Shown one piece after another: positions 48,266-61,860 of a DNA stretch of 64,000 bases. Positions within the stretch are counted from its first letter, which is position 1; the number at the start of each line of letters is the position of its first letter. The position numbers and the translations under genes are program-made. The notes under the pieces are model-generated. The model had not been told where the DNA came from. It was given only the letters and a program-made list of their open reading frames with translations, and did not search any database. The stretch is from Apium graveolens. Taxonomy: Eukaryota > Streptophyta > Magnoliopsida > Apiales > Apiaceae. The stretch is from contig NW_027417099.1 in the NCBI RefSeq assembly GCF_009905375.1, forward strand, positions 62,001 through 126,000, read 5' to 3'.

Positions 48266-48903
48266 TGTAACACCCTAGTCAACCTGGATAAGAATTGAAA
48301 CTTATGTTCAATTTATAAGGAAAAATACTACTATCATCTGTACCAACAAATTATGATGTGTTGGGGCATGTGGTGGGCTAGTCCTTACCCAAGTTGTATG
48401 CATTTGGTAGACTAGGCTTGGACTAATTTTGAACTCTGAATTTTAACTTGACATGGTTCTTGAAAAAGACTAGAAATTTGGGTTTTCACATATGCTATCA
48501 AAGCCGCCTCTCGAAATTTTGAAGCATAAAGTTGTCGGAGGCTGGTTGTATTATCCTACAATGGACAGAGATACGGAGGTCGCTACAATGGCTAGAGAGG
48601 TACGACTTGGACTTATGGGCTATTTGTGGACCTATGGGCTCTTTGTTTCTTTGTTTGGCCTCATGGGGACATCAAGAGTTTAAGAGGGGGAGTTTGTAAC
48701 ACCCCCGTCCAACATCACTAAGAATTGGAACTTCGGTTCAGTTTAGAAGGCAAAGTACTACTATCATGTGCACCAGCAAATCATGATATTTTGGGAACTT
48801 GTGGCGGCTAGTCGTTGCACAAATTGGTTATATTTGGAACGGTAGGCTTGAGCTTATTCGACACGATTTTCGAAAAAGATTGAGAATTTGACCAGATTTG
48901 TCA
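48266..48903 (+). mobile_element. TRIM, copy 3
   Basis: LTRs at 48266-48488 and 48695-48903, both TGTAACACCC...CA. Primer-site word and polypurine tract (AAGAGGGGGAG) are present. Confidence 0.75.
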
Positions 48904-49264
48904 TAATATGTGTATTAACACCTGTGATGATGACACCATATATTTAACCATTAAAGAATACCTATGGCAGATTTTTTATATTTAAAATATAACCAACTAT
49001 GGATACAACCAAGTTCATGCATATATTAGATATATGCTTTAAGTACATCAACACCAATTTCAATTTTTTTACATCTAACAGAAGTGTGTGGAGAAATAGT
49101 TTTGTGTTTTGTGTGATTATAAACTTCTTAATCTATTAAACAAATAAAAATTGAACAATAAATATGAGATAAAAAATTTATAAAATTAGAGTTTTCAATC
49201 AGATGAATGTCTAATTTGTGTTTCTTTTCTGTTAAAAAAAATTCTTCTAATTCGTCTCCCAAAA

Positions 49265-50056
49265 TCTATAATATACCATTATAAACGAAACATGATTTCG
49301 TTTGATCGATTTGTTAACACCTTCGTAAAAAGTACACTAACACCTTCCAAAATAAAGTTTAAAAAAAATCAAGTATCTAATATAACTACAAATTGTATCA
49401 ATTCTTATCCAACTTAATATCTAATTGCACTCGTACTCTTCCTTATCTTTTTTGTAGGAAACTAAACACGTTCAATATTAATTTTAGTAATTGAAATTAT
49501 AATATAAAAATATAATTAATAAATCAAAAAAATTAAAAAATATATTTAAAAATCTAATATCAATCTATCTATACTATACTATACTATTATAAGCAAAATA
49601 TAGTTCTATTTGGTTGATTGGTTAACACTTTCCAAAAAAAAACTGCATTTTTCATTAAAAAATAAAAATAAAATTCTAGGCTACAAAGTACGATGACTCA
49701 ATGTATGCCCCTCCTTCTCAGCAAAAATCACTTTTAATTCATTGTGCAGACTAAAAATATATATAATTAATTTAAAAAAATTTATATAGACAAGCTATAC
49801 ATCCATTAGTCCTTTCACAACTGGAGAGATGGTTCAGCCAAAGTTCCCACACTCAGCACACTTGCACGTCGTTGTCACATCACTCGCTATTGAAAACCTA
49901 CTATATTCGCCATTTAATTATATCAAAAACATATTTGGATAAATTATGAAATAAATTTGAACAAAATAATATAAAATTATTTATATTAAAAATAATATAA
50001 TAATTTCAAAAAATTATTTATTTTATTTCATAATTATCTTATATTATAAAAATTAA

Positions 50057-50094
<38 letters not shown>

Positions 50095-51662
50095 TGATAA
50101 TAAGTAATAAAATTCAACCATACATCACATATGTTATATGCTACTTTAAGCATAATAGGCTATAGACTATGATTGAAGGAGGACCTAGGATATTCTAAAC
50201 CTACTCCGCTAGTGCAAATTTTTTATTTGTCAATCCTATATAAAGATAAGGGAGCAAACTAGCATATACATGTTAAGTAAAGTAAAGAGTTGAAGAAAAA
50301 TAGGTAATAAAGTATTAATTTACGCTGGAAAAATAAAGCAAAATTTATTCAGAATATAAATAAATATTTGACCTAACACTCATTAAGTGCATTAAAATTA
50401 AAAGATAAACATATTTAATTCAACGGTACTCAGATTCAATCACTTGCATTAGATTTAATTATAAATAAAAAGAAAACTTCATAACTTCAAAAAAAGGAAC
50501 AAAATAAATCAATCAACCCAACTTATCAAATAAATAAATAAATAAGTTACTTAGTTAAAGAGCAAAAGTGGATTCTAGGATGATTGATGACCTCATAAAA
50601 ATACCTCTTTTTTTGTTTGCAGTAGTGTAGGCAGAGAAGGTGTCAGTGTCTTTTTTCCTACTTTGTTTACAACATTAAATATGGAAATGGACTCCCTTAC
50701 TTTTTCTAGATAATGGCCCATTTAGTTTTCATATTATTATGTAATTGCTGAAAATCCAAGTGGCTTTATAAGTGGGCTTCTCAAATATTTAACTGGTCTA
50801 ATATATAGCTGGCTGGAATCGTATATAGGATTTTAATGGGCCTATAAAATTTCATCTCGCTAGGAGCCAACCCTAGCCATGGGTTAGGTTGGTCCCTGAT
50901 GGGCTGTTTGCCTAATACCTTCCTAAAATATAGTTAGCAAGACTTTCAAAAACATTATTAATATTAAAAATAAGAAAAAAATATATTTATGACTCCTATA
51001 AAATGAATTCAAATTATAATTCTCTGCGAGTCAGAGACCAAATAATATCATAATCAATTAATTCTTAATACTTAATACACATCATATGATCATAAATACT
51101 TTATTTAAAAATTAAATTAAAAATACCCGAAATTGGTAAAAACATAAAACATACATTCTCTTATGGTCTTAGATGGGCTAGCATGAAATAGGATTCCTTA
51201 TGTTGAAATAAAATTTCTTATATTTAAAAGTGCCGATAACTAAAAAATGATATTTTTGAAGTAAAAAAAAATTTGAATTTTGGTGTGTACACTAAAATTT
51301 TAGTTTTAAAATAAAGAATTAATGGTGTACATATTAAAATAAGAGTAGTTATATGACATTTTCAATATCTTTTAATTATAATAATATAGTATTGACAAGT
51401 GATGGTATTATTAAATTTTAAAATAAATATATGACAATCGTTACATTCATTATGAATAATATTCTAAAACTTAATATTTTAAATATCCGTCAAAAGTATA
51501 ATATAAAAAATATAATATAAAAAATATATGTATTATTAATTTCAATACTACATAGTTATTATATTTTATTTAATTATCTTTTATATTTTTTTATTTTTAT
51601 AAAAATTATCATATAAATAATAATAATATATTATAATCACGTTCTGCATGGCACCAGGCTAG
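49265..51662 (+). mobile_element. non-autonomous Helitron, copy 3
   Basis: Outer 5' end at 49265, inner at 49568, 3' CTAG at 51659-51662 followed by T. The terminal hairpin is damaged (CTGCATGGCACCAGGCTAG; the GGGTTA part is deleted). Confidence 0.6.
50059..50094. repeat. (AAT)n microsatellite, copy 3
   Basis: About 12 AAT units, as in copy 1. Confidence 0.9.
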
Positions 51663-51873
51663 TATATTATTGTGCTTACAACTATGAGAGCTCAACTATA
51701 GACTATTAAAAGACAAGAATTATGAGTGTCACAACTCTCATATCATCTCCTGATCTAATACTTAATATATGTCTATCAAATCATTTATAAAAATTACAAT
51801 TCTTCTCCTTTTCTAACATCCAAATAGACAACTCAATGCATACCAGACCGGACACTCCACCTAGGCCAGTCCG

Positions 51874-52117
51874 AAAAAGTTTTCAATTTGGTACACATTA
51901 GTTTTTTTACTTGAATCTATAAAGGATGTTACAAATTCCACCTCTTTTTGGATCAGGTTAAATTCTTCTTCTTACCTGCACACAATACGGAACCTGGGCA
52001 ATGCCTCTGCAATTCCGGATGGTAGAGCTCTAATACCATTTTTAACATCAAAGCCCGGGTTTGAATATATAACAGACATAACCTACTACTTTTATATCTA
52101 TCAATCTGGGATGTTAC
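51874..52117 (-). mobile_element. decayed TRIM-like element, copy 3
   Basis: Same structure with small changes (CACACAATACGG in the interior, CAATCTGGGATG at the LTR start). Confidence 0.4.
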
Positions 52118-54548
52118 CGTTATAATTCCTATGGACACAACTAAAGGTTCATGACTCCTGATTCGTTATTTAACAAGTATAATCAAAATTACAACTAAAT
52201 AAATGACACATGAGATGATAATAAAAAAATATTACAACTAAACAAACACAACAAGCCTAAAAATTACATTACCCTTGGATAAAGGGATTAGCTAGTCAAG
52301 AGATGATAAAACAAACATACATTAACATTGTAAACATTGAGCATAAGAGTTCAAGCATAAAAAATACAACTTTATAATTTACTTCGAAATCCGGACGAAT
52401 CTCTTCGCTGCTTTTTATATGCTCCAAGTGCCCCTCAAGAGTACGACTATCTAATTATATTATATTCTATAATACAATATATTACAATTCTTCTCTATAA
52501 TATCTCTAAAACCTAATAAAATAAAGAGTTTTAATGATTTTCAAGAAAATGGAAGTAATATTTTAGAACTTGAGTTATGGGTGAAGCATTGTTATATTTG
52601 GATGTACCCCAATAAATCCGAATTTTCTCATTCCTTCTCACTTTAGAAAATCTTTATTTCCTGTCATAAAGTATTAAACTCTAGTTAGTAATATTCAATT
52701 ATTTATAAATTACTATAAACATGAGAATAAAATCCTATAAACATATACAAACAAATGCTCTAACAGCATACTTCACCTAATACCTAGAATAGCTTAATTT
52801 CTTTTTCTTTTAATGCTTGTTGATCATGATCTCCAAGAGCCCTTGTCTGATGGTGATGGACTTAACTAACTTGAGGGTATATTATGTACCTCTCTCCTTC
52901 CTTATTGTAGAAATTGAAATTTCATGGGATATTGTTGTAACCTCAATAATGGGACCTATATTGTTAAACATTAAACAAACACATATAAGTAATTAAAAAA
53001 TATGATCACCCCTAAAGTTGATATGTATTTATATACATATACTAAGAATCTTGAAAATCTGTCCATATACATTATGATAAAAAAATAGTATTATATGCCA
53101 ATAAAGGCACAATATAGATGTGTAGTAAAGACTAGAAAACCACAAAGAAGAAACTTATGTAATAGTAATAAATGTATATTAAGTCATTCTATATGTATAT
53201 ACTCAACATTAAAAAAAATTGAGAAGTAATTACTCTTTAATTTAAGCAAGGTTAAGAGAGTATTGGAGCATTTTCTTCATTGTTTAGAAAATTTCGAGTA
53301 AATGAAGAGTTCCTACAAAAAAGAAAAAGAAAATGCCATTAAGGTTTTATAAATCCTTGTGATTAAGTAAAAATATTTTGATCAAACAGAGACAAACATA
53401 AAAAGTGATTTTTTCCTTATTTATAAACACTATACATAATTTATAAAAAGTTATTTTGTTGTCATCTGAGCAAAGATATATACATCTTTGTTTATATAAA
53501 GTTTTATCTCTTTATAATTTCATGACAAGAAATACGGGGTGGTTTTGAGTTTTGTAGTGGATGAAAATTGAGGATATGTGGTAAATAATTTATAGATAGA
53601 CCAGAAATATTTCACTTGCAAATTTATATATTTATTTTCGATTTCATAAGATTTTTAGCATTATTATATTAAATGAATATTTGATTCAAATTTAACAATT
53701 ATATAAATTTATGTGATAATAAACGAGTCAAAATCCCAATAAGTAAAAATCCTTTATGAAGGTTCTAGAATGTACTGATGTCATGTTTAATATAATTTTT
53801 AGTGCACCTAATTAATCAAATATGTATTAATGTTGTAGGCTAACCAAGGGTAGGAAATATAAGATATGGGAAACCTAAAGGGGCAGTTTCATTTGCAAAC
53901 ATCAAATTTTGTAGATTATTCTTGTAACTCAATATTCAATAACAATTTCAAACAAGATTATTCTGGTAACTGATTATTCAATAAGAATTTTAAACAATTT
54001 TCTAAAATTACGTGATTGTTAAAGAGGATATTTAACTTTATTAAAAAGATAAGTTATATTTGACGGGTACTAGCAAAATCTATATATTCACATCCATCAA
54101 AAATATTCCTATGTAACCCATACTTATTGAAAAAATCTTAAAGTTAATCTCAATAATTACAAAAAAATAGTTACAGATAATTGCTTTTATAATTTTATAA
54201 TTAAAATATGATATCTTATATTTCAAATTAATTTTGAATTAAAGGTGGCACTATGAATTCGAAATATTAAAAGTCTAGCATTTAATCATAAATCGGCTTT
54301 GGTGTCGTGCAACTATTTTCTTAAAGAGCTTAACGATCAAAAAGTTAACTATTATCTAAAGTTAACTGAGTTATTAATACAAACTTAAGGCTTTTTTTAT
54401 AAATGCAGGGGTTAATTCTATTATAGTATTTTTTTTATTAAAAGTGTTGCATTTATAATTTTTAATATTGAATTTGCAAAAGTATTATTGTATTACATAA
54501 TATATGATGTTGCCTCAACTAGAATTTTAGTGTTTGCATCAGACTGTG

Positions 54549-54905
54549 GGCTGATTGATGACGTGCCAATATGAGAGTCATTTCTGATGTGGCTGTCATG
54601 GTCCCATATATAATGTCGAAGTTGTGGGCCCATTACTTACGTGGCACTGATGTGGGACCCGCCGATGACATGACACAAGGTGGGCCCCATACCTGCCACG
54701 TCATTCTATTATGCCGAATATATGTGGAACCCATCTATGGGCCCCATACTAATGACGTGGCAGTTATGGGACCCAGATGCTTACGTTTGAAGTCCTAAAG
54801 TTTGAAGTCCTATATGGTGGTGGGTGACCCCGAGTCTAACGTGGTTTGTTGTGGGACCTACGGATGATGTGGCATTCCAAGAATCACGGCTGATGTGTTT
54901 GTTTA
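54549..54905. repeat. GAYGTGGC / GTGGGACC motif cluster, copy 4
   Basis: Same cluster with its own substitutions (for example GACGTGGCAG near 54754) and one added C in the run GGGCCCCATAC near 54682. Confidence 0.5.
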
Positions 54906-55794
54906 ATGTTTATGCAACAGTATTTGGTTTTGTATAACAGGCTTATTGTGTTGCAGTTTTCCTAAATACATTGATATTTGCTGTTGTAGTTGATGGTAAA
55001 AAAATAATGCACTATGGATCAAACCTAATCCCCGCAGGTGCAACATTTTGTTTTGTTCTATTTTTCGAAAAGAAGCTTAATATAACACTTTTTTATCCTA
55101 TTGTTACATTAAAAAAAGTAACATATGAGCAATTTCGGTGTAGTGTTTGGTGTTTTAGTAGATGTAAATGGAGTTACCATAGGACTCTTGGTAACACAAA
55201 TATGATGTAACAACAAATATAGTGGTGTGACTATTATATTGTGTTCGTAAAAATCTTTTGGAAAGAAAAGAAAAGAAGTAGAAAAAAAAATATTTTCTTT
55301 AGTTTTTTCTTGAATATTTTTTCATAAAAAAATCAAAAAAAAATCTGAAGGTTGAAAATAAGTTTCCTCTATTTTTGTTTCCAAAATTTATTCCTACTTT
55401 TGGGATTTTGGGAGAGAAAAGAAAAGAAGTAATCTTCTTTTCTTTCTTAGATTAAGAGAACACAACCTAGATCTATGGTTACAATATTACTGATGTTACA
55501 AAAAATGGAAAAGTGTAGTTATTAGACCCTTTATGATTATATACTTTTATTAATGTAACTTAAAACTCAAAAGTGTAATCATAAACCCCTATGGTAGCGC
55601 CCACATTATTTATGAACTGTTATTTCGAAAAAGTGTTACCATGGCCCTTTTTTTAATTACAACAACACTTTTTTACCTTCAACAACACCATTTTTGTATT
55701 ACAAACATGCCATATATGTTGTAGTAATAATAGACACCGCATGTACTATCGGAGAAAAGAATCGTGTCACTGTCTGTCTAAATAGCACACAAAA

Positions 55795-55986
55795 CTATTC
55801 AATGATAGTGTGTCCCATAACCACATTCCCCGAAGGTAGATGTACAATATGCATCTGATCCATATCAGATAATATATTCTGTGCGTTAGGGTTAGGCGTA
55901 TACTGCTTATCCCCATCAGGTACTACAACTTGTGCGTTGGGATCAACCGTCGTGTTAATCGCGTTGTTCACATTCTGATTCTCCAT
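55795..55986 (-). other. possible transposon exon, copy 4
   Basis: Same open frame, with Val-to-Leu and Leu-to-Val changes near its end (HLPSGNVVMGH). The pattern of replacement changes among copies looks like drift. Confidence 0.22.
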
Positions 55987-56648
55987 AAACCTGTCACTCA
56001 AACAACCAAGCAAACACAATAATTATAGGATTGTTACACGATTTGTGAAAAAAATCAAATATAAAGTGCGTGCATATATGAGTTATAATGAGAAAAAGAC
56101 GTAACGAAGAAATGATAAAAAATAGAGTACTCGAAATGCAATGGATATTGAATTCGAATCCAGTACTGAACTTTCTCCTTAAAGTTCATAAGCCCTCACC
56201 TTATTTGTGCGAACAGCTTCGCAGAATAAAATGAATCACAGTGAAGGTGGCGAACGATTGTCACTCTCAACGAGGTTAAATAGAATTAAAACTATGAATA
56301 ATGGTGAAAGAAAAGTGCAAAGAATAGATAATAGGGTTTGTGATGAGCGACTGTATCATATACTCAACCCTATATCTATAATATAGAGATGAAGAGTTCA
56401 GGGGCATGAGAGAGGATATAGAGAACGGTGATAGTCGATACGGAGATGGTGAGAGGCGTGTGGGATCAAAAGAGATATTGGTGTTTAAAATTTAGTTTTT
56501 TTAATGGTTTTCTATGAAACATTTGTGGATAAAAAGAGAAAACTAATTGGCCTAGGAGAAGAAAAATTTGGTAATAATAGGGCAAATTTTGACTAAAAGG
56601 GAAAAAAGAGGGCAAGCGCGCATTACTTTTTTTAGGTTGTTTTTTACA

Positions 56649-56787
56649 CTAATTGTTAAATAATCAATGTCTTCAAATAACAAAAACATCATATTAACAC
56701 GGGGTGATGTTGCTACATCTTTTAACATCATTGTTATCAACAACTGATGTCTAATGTGTGATATCTATATAACTTTTTCTTGTAGTG
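56649..56787. mobile_element. CACTA-like element right end, copy 4
   Basis: Same terminus, but the terminal word reads CTTTTTCTTGTAGTG (complement CACTACAAGAAAAAG), which is the commonest form of the plant CACTA terminus. This strengthens the assignment for the other copies. Confidence 0.5.
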
Positions 56788-57262
56788 TAGACTCTGAATA
56801 ACTTGTGTTCTACTTTTTGCAATTAATTAAAACGCATTAATTAATTCAACTAATATGTAACTGAATCGAATTAATGTTATTCGAAATCAATTATAATAAT
56901 TCAAATCAAAACAGAATTAAATATATATAAGCCCAAGCCCATTAAAAATTAAATTTAACAAAACTAGTGAGTGATTATTTGGACCAATTTTTTGCTACAT
57001 TCGTGTCCATACGTCACACACACGAGAAATCTTGAGGGACTCATAAGCCTCAAATTGTGTCTCGAAAGCCCATAATTTACACCCCCTTACGCACTAGCGT
57101 AGATTATGGTGTAATACGTAGCCAACAAAATTGAAACTACAAATGTGTGTTGCTATGTAGAGGTATGAAAATCTCTTTTCCATTTTAATGGGGAATTTAA
57201 TAGTAACTAGCTAACTAATTTTTCACTACTAACAGAGAAACTTTAATAATCATATATAAATT

Positions 57263-58162
57263 TAGACCAGGAAATTCATTTCGTGTCGTGTACATTCGTG
57301 TAGTGTACTTTCGTGTTTCGTGTATTAACAAGGTGATCCATAAACGAAACGAAATTATTTCGTGTACCAGTATCTTAAAACGAAACACGAAACGAAATTT
57401 TCGTATCAAACACGAAACGAAACGGAGTACACGAACCATTTCCCATACTTATTGTGTATCTCTACAAGGAAACACAATGAAAAAGAAAAAGTAAAAGGAA
57501 TGAAAAAAATAGTACACAAAACACAATCGATTGTAGAATTGACCGGATTAATTGTTCATCTTTATCTCCGTTTTTCATATTTGCGTTCAATAGTTGTTCT
57601 GATTGTTAGATTCATACTGTAAAATCAATAACACGATCGATGTAATATGTATACTTACATGTATACACACATGTATACATTTTAAACAATCGATTGTTGA
57701 ATGATTACTGAAATAGACCTCAGAGCTTTGAAACACGGTGAATAGAAGGCGGGGGCTTTGACACATGGTGAAAGAAAAAGAAAGTAGAACCCTAGACCCA
57801 AATTGATTTGTCTTTTTTTTTAAGTCTACTTCACGACTTGTAAGAAGACTAACAGGCTAATGTTTAAAAAATGTGGCCCAAAATCCAAATGCCCAAAGCC
57901 CATTTGTGCAAGTTTTATTTTTAAATTATTTTGTAAAATAAATAAATATATAATATTTATTTATAATATCTATTTATATAATTTTAAATATTTATTTCGT
58001 GTACTTTCGTTTCGTGTCATGTACATGAGGATAAAACCAAAATCGACACAAAAATTACCCGTTTACTTTTGTGTTCGTGTATCGAAAATATAAAACCAAA
58101 CCCATTATTATCGTGTCATTTTCGTGTCGTGTTACCGTGTCGTGTACGAAATTGTCGGCCTA
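57263..58162. mobile_element. hAT-like non-autonomous element, copy 4
   Basis: Same element, with the best preserved CGTGTCGTGT words of the four copies and the shortened tract shared with copy 3. Confidence 0.5.
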
Positions 58163-60369
58163 TATATCATTAATCTCCTTGTCATTTTGAGTGATCTAAA
58201 GTTCTAGGAAAACTCCCTCGATTTTGGACATTGAATGACAAACTATTATTATACTTTCTCTTGAATTCAATCAGAATTTAAAAGTTAGATTTTTTTTTTA
58301 ATTTCTTTAAATTATTTTTTTCAAAAAATGCATTTCTATCAATATATAACAATCATATATGTGTTACTCAATAAAATCATATGTGTTAAGTTGTTGCATT
58401 TTCAACCATTCTGCATAAAATCATGAATTACATATGTCAATGTATTGTTGACTTCATATTAGACAATTAGCAAATAAATTTATAATCATCTCTTGTGTTT
58501 TCTTTAATGATCTTTATCTAAAAGTTCAAATATATGATATGCTTTCTAATTGTTTTCCATTATATAGTACTAGGGTATTTATTAAGTTTAGAAGCCAAAT
58601 AACAAATCTACTGTATTCATTAAGTTTAGAAGACCAATAATAAATGTATCACCTTCCGTCACAAGAGCAACAAAAATGAAATTGACAAATTTTATGTATA
58701 ATTAAATTTTATATATTCATTTAATATTATTTACAAATTGAATAAATAAGATACATGCTAATATAGAAATTTCATATAAAAAATTTAAATTTAAAATAAA
58801 AATGTTAAAGTAACAAAATTCAAAAAAAATTAATTAAGAAATTTTAAATTTAGTGAAAAGTAATATAGTATAAATTCACCTAACTGTAATCCTAAAAAGT
58901 CTTATTTACTTTTTCTTACTTTTTCACAAGTCACATATTAGAATATGAATTAGGGGTTGATTTTTACTTAGGGCTCAAATGAATATGAATTGTGGCCTAG
59001 GTTCTTCAATTAGGGTTTTAATTCTTCTTCAAACTTCAAGTATTTAAATATAATGAGGTAAATCTAAAATCTATCTTTCTCTTGGCTTCAGTGTTAGGTA
59101 TTTTTTGATTTAGTGTTTTGTTTTAGGAATTGTGTAATGTGTTATATAATTTCTCTCACTACCCTCTCTCTCCTTTACACTCTGGGCGTCTCCCGCTTGT
59201 GCACTTGTATTTATGTGTGTTGGTTGCCGGTTTGTGTATATGGCTGTGTTTGTATTTTTAGTTTTTATAGTTTTAGTTTTTGAATTTCTTTTTGTCGATT
59301 TTTGTAATGAACATTAGTTATTGTGTAATTTATTATTTTTGATTCAGGACTTCGCATCTTTGAGTTCAGTGAATTGGGTCTTGAGTTTGCACTTTATTTA
59401 AGCTATTTCCCCATCTCAGTTCTTGTCTAGTTGCTTGTATGATGTGTTGAATTTAGAAAATAAAGATGCTACATTCTTTTCCTTGTTTATTTTCTCATAC
59501 AACTGAATTTGAAAGGCTGCATATTAAGATAAATTAAAGAGTTAAAGAATGTTGCATAATTGGTTTTGATTTAAATGCAAGCTTGATGTGTTAAAATGAA
59601 TACATAATGTTTTGCTTTTGTATGTCCACAATATACTTTTATCTATAGATAACATAATTTTTATCTTAGGTTGTGTCAAGAGATGATGTGTTTGAATAAA
59701 TTACAATGGATGGTCTTGCAAAAATTGTAAGAACATTAGATGTCATCACATATTGTCTACCATCATCTCATCGTCTCATCTACAATGGTCATACTCTATT
59801 TCATGCAAACTGGATCGTAGAAGTTTTATAAATCCTCATCCCTAATTCGGGAAGAAATGAGGATATAAATTTAAATTTAGAGAACAATATAGTTTTTGAC
59901 ATACTTTACAAGACATGTTTGTGTTTCATAAATAATTTTAGACAAATTTTTTTCTAAATGTTTTTTCTCTATTTATCAATGGAAGAAATTATGAGAAGTT
60001 TTTAAGCAATTGAAACTACACTGACAAAATAGAGGTCGAACACATAGGTATAATATATAAGGCTGCAGGGAAAAAGTTCTCATTTGAATATTATCCCTAA
60101 AATTAAATATTTTACGCTGATAAAAAGAGTGGGATAAACTCATATAGTGGATAATTTAAAGGATGATTTGGCTTTAGAAATATTATGTATATTTTCATCT
60201 CCACAATTTATTGCATGTATGTGTTTATGTGTAGGCGATGTGAGGTTATTCTAAGAACAAGGCTAATGGAAAGATTTTGAAGAATACATAAAGCTTAAAA
60301 TGTAGAAGCATACATGGGCCGGGTTACAATTGCCCTTTTTTACCACCCTAATTCAAAGGGCTATAAAAG

Positions 60370-60606
60370 GAGGCTGTTGGAAAAGTGTCAACTTCAACGG
60401 ATCAGAAGTCAGAAACCAAGGAGGAACAGGTGGTGCAGACGATTGATGAGCAAATTGAAACACTTAAGGAGGAACTTGCTAGGTTACATGAGAAGAAATG
60501 TCTCTTGCTTGAGAAGAGGCGTGAGAGGGTGGCTTTGATTGCTTCACGGAAGAACAGAATGCGTCAAATAGAACAAGAACTCAGCAATCTGGAAAAAGAA
60601 AGTTAA
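60370..60606 (+). pseudogene. coiled-coil gene, start lost, copy 4
   Basis: A deletion of about 45 bases fuses the TATA word directly to the second codon (TATAAAAGG/AGGCTGTT), removing the leader and the ATG. A stop (TAA, inside TATAAAA) lies in frame just upstream, and the first in-frame ATG left is Met65. The coiled-coil frame is otherwise open to its TAA and carries a silent GTC to GTG change at Val55. The telo-box is also altered, to CACCCTAA. This copy is probably dead, although transcription from TGGGCC (60315-60320) and TATA (60362-60370) could persist. Confidence 0.75.
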
Positions 60607-61386
60607 GCAATTATTGCTTCCTTTGGGTAGGATGTATACCCACACATAATTACATATACTTGGTCTTATTACTAGTTAGATGTTCCATGAGACATATTGT
60701 AATTCCAATATTTATATTTATAGGTAAATGAAATGTGTCTTTTTTTTAATTCACCCAGTTTGTTGTTTTAGTTAATTGTTATTTATAATTTCATATTTGC
60801 ATTAATCCTATGTACAACCAAAGATGCCGAACACTGACAATCCCCTACAAGTGAGTATATGTTAATTTGACATACATAATTTTTAAGAGAGGACATGATT
60901 GGTGAAAATTAATACTGTATAAAATATGTGAAAAATTATAAAAATTAAAAAAGTAGAATTTTTTGTAAAATTAAAGAAAATATTATTCACATAAATACTT
61001 TTAGTTGTATGACACTAAATGGAAAACTATTATAACACAAACTATATCATATAAACCACCATAATACTTTCTTTTGAAATTAGTTAGAATTCATAAGTTA
61101 GATTTAACTATTTTTTTATATATTACAATCATTTTTTAAAAAAAATGTATCATAGAATATGTATTTATATATTCTAAAAGATTTTATTAGCATATTTATA
61201 TGATTTTATAAATAAGTAGGTATTTATTGATATTATTTTACTGGCACAAATTATTATTGGCTTGCCCAACATTGAGTGTTTGGGCCTTAACCTTAGTTCT
61301 GCACATTAGATTTGGGGAAAGAAAGGAGGCCGCGCTAAACTAAAATTATCTTCAACTTGGAGGTGGTCTCATATTCTATTTGGACT

Positions 61387-61590
61387 CACTACACCAAATA
61401 TGACATATTGCAACCCCTCTAAAAAAAATGTTACCCCAATATGTTATCTAAGTTGTGCTACTTATGTTTTAGTATAACATTGTGTTTTTTTGTATTACCT
61501 TAGCCAAAATTCAGATGTTACCGTAGTTATAAAGTGTTGTAGCTTGCAACATATTTCTAAAAGTTTTAGTTTAGGGTATCATAATACAAA
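61387..61590 (+). mobile_element. CACTA-like element left end, copy 4
   Basis: Same terminus and subterminal words as copy 1. Confidence 0.45.
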
Positions 61591-61860
61591 TATAATATAT
61601 TTTTAAGCTTAAAAATTATTTAAATTAATTTTAAAAGAATTTAAGATAAATTACAAATTGAATAAATAAGATACATGATGATATACAAATTTGATACATA
61701 ATAAAATTTAAAAAAATTTAAAATAGGAATTTTTAAGCAATATAATTTATAATTTTAAAATGGAAATTTTAAAAGTATTAAAAAGTAAAAATAGTACATA
61801 TTTGTTTTATAAACTATAAAAGCAAAAAAATACATAAAAGTAAATAACCTTTTTTCTAAA

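Larger units (their letters stand above)
36188..54508. repeat. 18 kb tandem unit, copy 3
   Basis: Third copy, 18321 bases. It shares private changes with copy 4 (a shortened T tract near 39490, GATTCAGGACTTCG near 41025, GTTGTTGCATTTTC near 40070) and shares with copy 2 the Helitron segment that copy 1 lacks. Its coiled-coil gene is intact. A private rearrangement of about 60 bases lies near 52170-52230. Unnamed stretches hold no gene I can recognise. Confidence 0.97.
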
